From positions 5,446,001-5,510,000 of the forward strand of contig NZ_CP150290.1 in assembly GCF_038051995.1 (NCBI RefSeq): a stretch of 64,000 nt of DNA. Reading direction: 5' to 3'. Positions within the stretch are counted from its first letter, which is position 1. Each line of letters opens with the position of its first letter. Shown here one piece after another: positions 60,506 to 64,000 of the stretch. The translations under genes were made by a program, and so were the position numbers. The notes beneath the pieces are model-generated. The model was not told the origin of the DNA, searched no databases, and worked only from the letters and a program-made list of their open reading frames with translations. The DNA is from Paenibacillus sp. FSL H8-0537. GTDB taxonomy: Bacteria > Bacillota > Bacilli > Paenibacillales > Paenibacillaceae.

Positions 60506-61543
60506 ATGTCAGAATCCTTGGAATTATTTGATGTAACGATTATTGGTGGAGGCCCTGCGGGCATGTACACTGCTTTCTATAGCGGAATGCGCGATTTGAA
60601 AACTAAGCTGATTGAAGCTCAAAATGAGCTTGGCGGCTTTCTGCACACATACCCGGAGAAAATGATATGGGACGTCGGCGGCATTCCACCGATGCGCTGT
60701 GACAAGCTGATTGCCTGGCTGGAGCAGCAGGCGCGCACATTTGACCCCACTCTCGTGTTCAACCAAAAAATCGTAGGAGTGGTAAAACAAGAGGACGGGA
60801 ATTTCCTGCTTACCTCGACAACTGGCGAGCAGCATCTATCGCGTACGGTCATCGTGACCGTAGGCCGAGGCATTACGCAAATTCAGAAGCTTGATATTCA
60901 GGGCGCTGACCGCTACGAGGTAACGAATCTGCATTACACCATTCAAGAGCTGATATCGTTCCGCGGTAAAAGAGTGCTGATCTCCGGCGGCGGCAATTCC
61001 GCAGTCGATTGGGCGAATGAGCTTACGGGCATCGGGGCAGAGGTTATCGTTATTCACCGCCGCGATCAGTTCAAAGCGATGGAGAAGCATGTCGCGGATA
61101 TGATGGCAACCGCCGATGTGCGTACGCCTTATTTCGTCAGCCAGCTGAACGGACAAGGCGAGACGATTCACAGCGTTACGATTACTAATGCCGAGACGGG
61201 CGAAACGGAGGTGCTCGATGTGGATGCGGTAGTCGTCAACCATGGCTATACGAGCGACTACGGCCCGATTGCAGAATGGGGCATTGAGCTGGGCGAGTGG
61301 GCAATCAACGTCAGCAACCGTCTGGCAACGAATGTACCGGGCATTTTCGCCGCTGGCGACTGCGTGCACTATGACAGCAAGGTGAGACTGATTGCCGGAA
61401 CGTTTACCGATGCCGTGCTTGCCCTGAACAGCGCTAAGCTATACATGGAGCCGGAAGCGGATCATTACGCCTACGTTTCCTCCCATAATGTACGCTTCAA
61501 GGAACGTAATAAACAGCTGCATATCGCATCTCTCCAATCGTAA
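60506..61543 (+). CDS. Ferredoxin-NADP reductase, YumC/TrxB-like
   Basis: 345 aa FAD enzyme: FDVTIIGGGPAGMYTAFYSG (FAD), GKRVLISGGGNSAVDWANEL (NADPH), and VPGIFAAGDCVHYDSKVRLI (FAD ribityl). There is no CxxC redox motif of thioredoxin reductases, so it belongs to the YumC-type ferredoxin/flavodoxin-NADP+ reductases. Its start has GGAGGC upstream. A Fur box in the promoter fits a role in iron-limited growth, such as supplying electrons for siderophore iron release or for flavodoxin. Confidence 0.87.
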   Translation: MSESLELFDVTIIGGGPAGMYTAFYSGMRDLKTKLIEAQNELGGFLHTYPEKMIWDVGGIPPMRCDKLIAWLEQQARTFDPTLVFNQKIVGVVKQEDGNFLLTSTTGEQHLSRTVIVTVGRGITQIQKLDIQGADRYEVTNLHYTIQELISFRGKRVLISGGGNSAVDWANELTGIGAEVIVIHRRDQFKAMEKHVADMMATADVRTPYFVSQLNGQGETIHSVTITNAETGETEVLDVDAVVVNHGYTSDYGPIAEWGIELGEWAINVSNRLATNVPGIFAAGDCVHYDSKVRLIAGTFTDAVLALNSAKLYMEPEADHYAYVSSHNVRFKERNKQLHIASLQS

Positions 61544-61580
61544 GGCTGTCCATAGCATAAACTGAATCTTATTGTTGCTA

Positions 61581-61617
61581 AGCCCCTGTCCGGCTTTATA
61601 ACCGGATAGGGGCTTTT
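61581..61617. terminator. Terminator between convergent genes
   Basis: AGCCCCTGTCCGG and CCGGATAGGGGCT form a stem with one mismatch, followed by TTTT on the plus strand. It serves the reductase gene and possibly the VOC gene on the other strand. Confidence 0.7.
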
Positions 61618-61650
61618 GCGTATAACGTCTGCCTTCGGCTTATTAAATGA

Positions 61651-62028
61651 TTAGGAGAGCCACTCTAGAAACTCAAGGCGGTTTCCAAAAGGATCGTTTA
61701 AGTAGAAGCGTTTAACGCCTTCATCTGCCCTAGCCTCGTCGTCGATCACTTGGATGTGGTGCTGAAGCAAATGATCGCGCAATTCCTCTAGGCTCTGTAC
61801 GTGGAAGGCAGGATGGGCTTTCGTTGCTGGGACAAAATCCTGCTGTACGCCAATGTGTACTTGATGGGTGCCGCACTGAAACCAGACCCCGCCGCGTTTT
61901 TTCAGCATTTCCGGCTTTGGAATTTCCGTCCAACCTAATATACCGTTAAAAAAGCTCCTTGCCTCTGTTTCGCAGCCTTCCGGGGCTGCAAGCTGAATAT
62001 GGTCAATGCCATAAAAATGATAAGCCAT
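61651..62028 (-). CDS. VOC (glyoxalase/dioxygenase-like) family protein
   Basis: 125 aa from the ATG at 62028 (GGAGG upstream). One VOC module of two beta-alpha-beta-beta-beta units: YHFYGIDHIQLAAPEGCETE at the start (metal-binding H in I-D-H-I), LGWTEIPKPEMLKKRGGVWF, QVHIGVQQDFVPATKAHPAF (second H), and the end KRFYLNDPFGNRLEFLEWL with E as third ligand. Function within the superfamily is unknown. Single gene. Confidence 0.82.
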   Translation of the reverse strand: MAYHFYGIDHIQLAAPEGCETEARSFFNGILGWTEIPKPEMLKKRGGVWFQCGTHQVHIGVQQDFVPATKAHPAFHVQSLEELRDHLLQHHIQVIDDEARADEGVKRFYLNDPFGNRLEFLEWLS

Positions 62029-62182
62029 ATATTTCGCCTCCTGTTTCATATAGTGAAACATAGTTTCATTTTATAAATCTATTTTAACGCTATTCCCCAT
62101 AACAATCCAGCCTTTTCCACTTTGATGCGGTAAACTCAACTAACATAATCATGTTTCCAATCAGCTTAGGTCCATACAGCAA

Positions 62183-62277
62183 GCTGAAACGGCTGTCGCT
62201 GTCCTTTGGCGGCGCGGCGCGTTTCAGTCCGATAAATATAGGAAAGGATGGAAAAAGCATATCCCTTCCTATATTTC
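62183..62277 (+). repeat. Two-hairpin dispersed element, copy 4
   Basis: Nearly the same as copy 1: GAAACGGCTGTCG...GGCGGCGCGGCGCGTTTC then AAATATAGGAAAGGAT and its partner CCCTTCCTATATTT. It lies between the VOC gene and the terminator of the SleB-type gene, in a 305-base gap that holds no gene. Confidence 0.7.
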
Positions 62278-62315
62278 AAAAAAAGTCCGTTACGGCTAAT
62301 AAGCCATAACGGACT
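62278..62315 (-). terminator. Terminator of the SleB-type hydrolase gene
   Basis: AGTCCGTTACGGCT and AGCCATAACGGACT form a 14-base stem with one mismatch, followed on the minus strand by TTTTTTT, 18 bases past the stop. The T run touches element copy 4. Confidence 0.8.
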
Positions 62316-62333
62316 TCTCTATATGTGTCGTTC

Positions 62334-63308
62334 CTATTTTGCAAAGCTATGATTGCCAATCGTCGTAATGACTTCCAGGCTGTCCCAGAAGGCGCCTTTG
62401 GACACATTGGGATTAAAGAAGTAGATTGCATTTTGCACGTTGTTTTTGCCATTCAGCGCTTCCTTAGCTGCGCGCAGGGAGCCTTCATTTGGCTTGCTTT
62501 TATCAAGGAGTCCATTGTGAGCTGGCGGGAACTGTCTGCCCGAATAAATCACTTCACGAATCGTGCTTGGAAAACGGGAGTCCTTCACTCTGTTCAATAT
62601 AACGTTCGCCAAGGCAAGCTGTCCTTGGTATGACTCATAACCCGATTCAACCATTGTAATCTTGGCAAGCAGCGTCAAGTCCGCTTCTGTGAACGGGTCA
62701 GCAGCATGATCAAAGATCGAAGGAATGATCACTTTAAGCTTCGTACCCGCTTTAAGCTTCGCCTTGCTATCCAGCCCGTTGCGCTTAAGCAGCTCCGACT
62801 TGCTGCTGCTCGTTTCCTTGCTAATCTCGTCTATTCCGTATTTATCCGATATTACTGCGGGCTTCACTGTAGCGAGCTCAATATCGCCTGATCCCGCATT
62901 TACTTGCAAATCGGCATGCAGCATTTCTGCTAATTGTCGCAGGGACGCATACAGTCTGCCTTCCTTGAACACGGGAGCCGCATCCATTACATACCGCTCA
63001 TCGTTGAAATAGACAACGGGCACTCCGTTTCCGAGGACGATTTTATCATTCACTGCCGTATGTATCGTTACTTCCTCATTGTCACTATCCCAGCTCGACT
63101 TGGCACTGAACAGTTCAGCGATGCGAGCTACAGGCACATACAATCTTCCATCCAGTATAAACGTAGAATCATTCAGCACTACTTGCTTGCCGTCGAGTTT
63201 AATCTTCGCGTCATCCGCAGCGCTTGCCAAGGGCCCGATGCATAGCAGAAGCATTCCCAAAACCATAGCGAATATTAGCCGTTTAACCGGCCTGCTTTCT
63301 CTAATCAT
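62334..63308 (-). CDS. SleB-type cell-wall hydrolase with copper-amine-oxidase-like N-terminus
   Basis: 324 aa, secreted. Signal peptide to about residue 31 (AMVLGMLLLCIGPLASAADD). Residues 35-150 are a copper-amine-oxidase N-terminal-like domain, DGKQVVLNDSTFILDGRLYV and VPVVYFNDERYVMDAAPVF, common in Paenibacillus surface proteins. A short LysM-like piece follows (KAGTKLKVIIP). The catalytic SleB/CwlJ domain begins near 205: LLAKITMVESGYESYQGQLA with the active-site glutamate, then RQFPPAHNGLL and NAIYFFNPN. Cleaves peptidoglycan, perhaps spore cortex. GGGAGG 5 bases before the ATG. Confidence 0.88.
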   Translation of the reverse strand: MIRESRPVKRLIFAMVLGMLLLCIGPLASAADDAKIKLDGKQVVLNDSTFILDGRLYVPVARIAELFSAKSSWDSDNEEVTIHTAVNDKIVLGNGVPVVYFNDERYVMDAAPVFKEGRLYASLRQLAEMLHADLQVNAGSGDIELATVKPAVISDKYGIDEISKETSSSKSELLKRNGLDSKAKLKAGTKLKVIIPSIFDHAADPFTEADLTLLAKITMVESGYESYQGQLALANVILNRVKDSRFPSTIREVIYSGRQFPPAHNGLLDKSKPNEGSLRAAKEALNGKNNVQNAIYFFNPNVSKGAFWDSLEVITTIGNHSFAK

Positions 63309-63431
63309 ACGTACCTCCCAGAATATTATGGTCGTATTTCACTTGAAGCAATAACAGCAAACCGCTGCAGCACCTCACCACAAAACACGCCCTAGCTGGA
63401 GCAATCTCCCAGCATTCTTTCTCTGGGCAAA

Positions 63432-63440
63432 ATTATAACA
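63432..63440 (-). promoter_or_regulatory. Extended -10 element upstream of the SleB-type gene
   Basis: TGTTATAAT on the minus strand, about 125 bases before the start. No -35 is evident, as is usual for extended -10 promoters. Confidence 0.4.
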
Positions 63441-63502
63441 CAGCTAAATAGGTCTGTAGGATTAACATTTTCACAGAATTAATAAGAAGCTTGTTCCACC
63501 CA

Positions 63503-64000
63503 CTACTCTAAAACGTACAGCGGAAGCGTGAAATAGAAGGTGCTTCCTACCCCCAGCGTGCTCTCCACATGAATTTCTCCCTCATGATAATGGATGATTT
63601 CTTTGGCAATCGCAAGGCCGATTCCACTCCCCTGAACCGCCTGCCGATCATGCCTTTCTCTAAAGAAGCGGTCAAATACAAATGGCAGCGACTCCTTCTG
63701 CATGCCTGCCCCATTATCCTGAACACGTATCGTGAGCTGACCGACGGAATCGTCATCTCCTTCCCATTCTTCGATTGCACAATGAATGCGAATCTGCCCT
63801 TCGGCCCCCGTGTGCTGAATCGCATTAAACACGAGGTTGGTCAGCACCTGCGTAATTCGGTCCATATCCACAACGACATGGTATTCGGCCAGCTTAGCTG
63901 AATCAAATGCCAGCTGAAAATCATAATGCAGTCCGGCGCGCACAACATCGAGCATGAATTTATCCTCAATTTTGGCGACCAGCTCCTGAAGCGTCATCAT
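63503..64000 (-). CDS. Sensor histidine kinase, C-terminal part (partial)
   Basis: 165 residues of a kinase whose start lies beyond the window. The ATPase domain is complete: YHVVVDMDRITQVLTNLVFN with N-box NLVFNAIQHTGA, RVQDNGAGM (G1), FDRFFRERHDRQAVQGSGIG (F and G2 boxes) and GSTFYFTLP at the end. This is a canonical HPK of the PhoR/ResE type, without a visible response regulator here. Confidence 0.9.
   Translation of the reverse strand: MMTLQELVAKIEDKFMLDVVRAGLHYDFQLAFDSAKLAEYHVVVDMDRITQVLTNLVFNAIQHTGAEGQIRIHCAIEEWEGDDDSVGQLTIRVQDNGAGMQKESLPFVFDRFFRERHDRQAVQGSGIGLAIAKEIIHYHEGEIHVESTLGVGSTFYFTLPLYVLE

Noticed and set aside
1..64000. tRNA, rRNA, CRISPR arrays, insertion sequences and prophage genes
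   Set aside because: None of the hallmark sequences or proteins was seen on either strand.

Overview
The window looks like the chromosome of a spore-forming, low-to-mid GC Gram-positive bacterium, most likely Paenibacillus or a close relative. Support: an SspI spore protein, a SleB-type cell-wall hydrolase with a copper-amine-oxidase-like N-terminus, a YwmB-family protein, LiaSR/PspA envelope-stress genes, a YesMN-LplBC style sugar uptake locus, several CUT1 sugar transporter genes with lipobox binding proteins, and strong AGGAGG ribosome-binding sites with frequent TTG/GTG starts. Assignment rests on gene content and reading of motifs only; no database was consulted.

Layout. (1) 1-11.6 kb: an AT-rich accessory tract, all genes on the minus strand, mostly small singletons: a GntR-ABC exporter operon with its own operator, a macro-domain protein, a PD-(D/E)XK-like protein, an R2K-type ATP-grasp enzyme, an HNH nuclease, a HEPN-like protein, a DUF6886-like protein, and at least four broken genes. 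(2) 11.6-19.4 kb: a six-gene minus-strand operon (AraC regulator, sugar-binding lipoprotein, two permeases, an uncharacterised 844-aa protein, a GH105 hydrolase) closed by a terminator. (3) 19.6-23.6 kb: a second AT-rich patch of small proteins, including a pentapeptide-repeat protein, a frameshifted methyltransferase and a CPCC-DUF4279 fusion. (4) 23.8-30.7 kb: GH105 plus GH112 phosphorylase (minus), and two AraC regulators plus a GH27 enzyme (plus). Regions 2 and 4 read as one system for galactose/rhamnose/uronate-containing plant polysaccharide fragments (rhamnogalacturonan I or arabinogalactan type); their two minus-strand promoters share a cre-like block.

(5) 30.9-46.3 kb: mostly core genes: RNA methyltransferase, KtrA-like K+ channel regulator, sspI with a forespore-type promoter, an orphan PhnM-like amidohydrolase, an M24 peptidase, a LacI-Gfo/Idh/MocA-ThuA-Gfo/Idh/MocA operon, prfC, zwf, ywmB and two lineage-type hypothetical genes. 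(6) 46.4-50.5 kb: a Lia/Psp envelope-stress operon carrying two PspA paralogues around a PspC protein, then the LiaS/LiaR pair. (7) 50.8-57.9 kb: YesM/YesN two-component system driving an LplB-LplC-binding protein transporter. (8) 58.2-64 kb: a soluble tandem-PAS chemoreceptor, a ferredoxin-NADP reductase under a Fur-like box, a VOC protein, the SleB-type hydrolase and the end of a sensor kinase.

The most unusual non-coding signal is a dispersed two-hairpin element of about 95 bp present four times (34.2, 35.8, 50.8 and 62.2 kb), whose second stem is kept by compensatory base changes between copies. No tRNA, rRNA, CRISPR array, integrase or transposase was seen.
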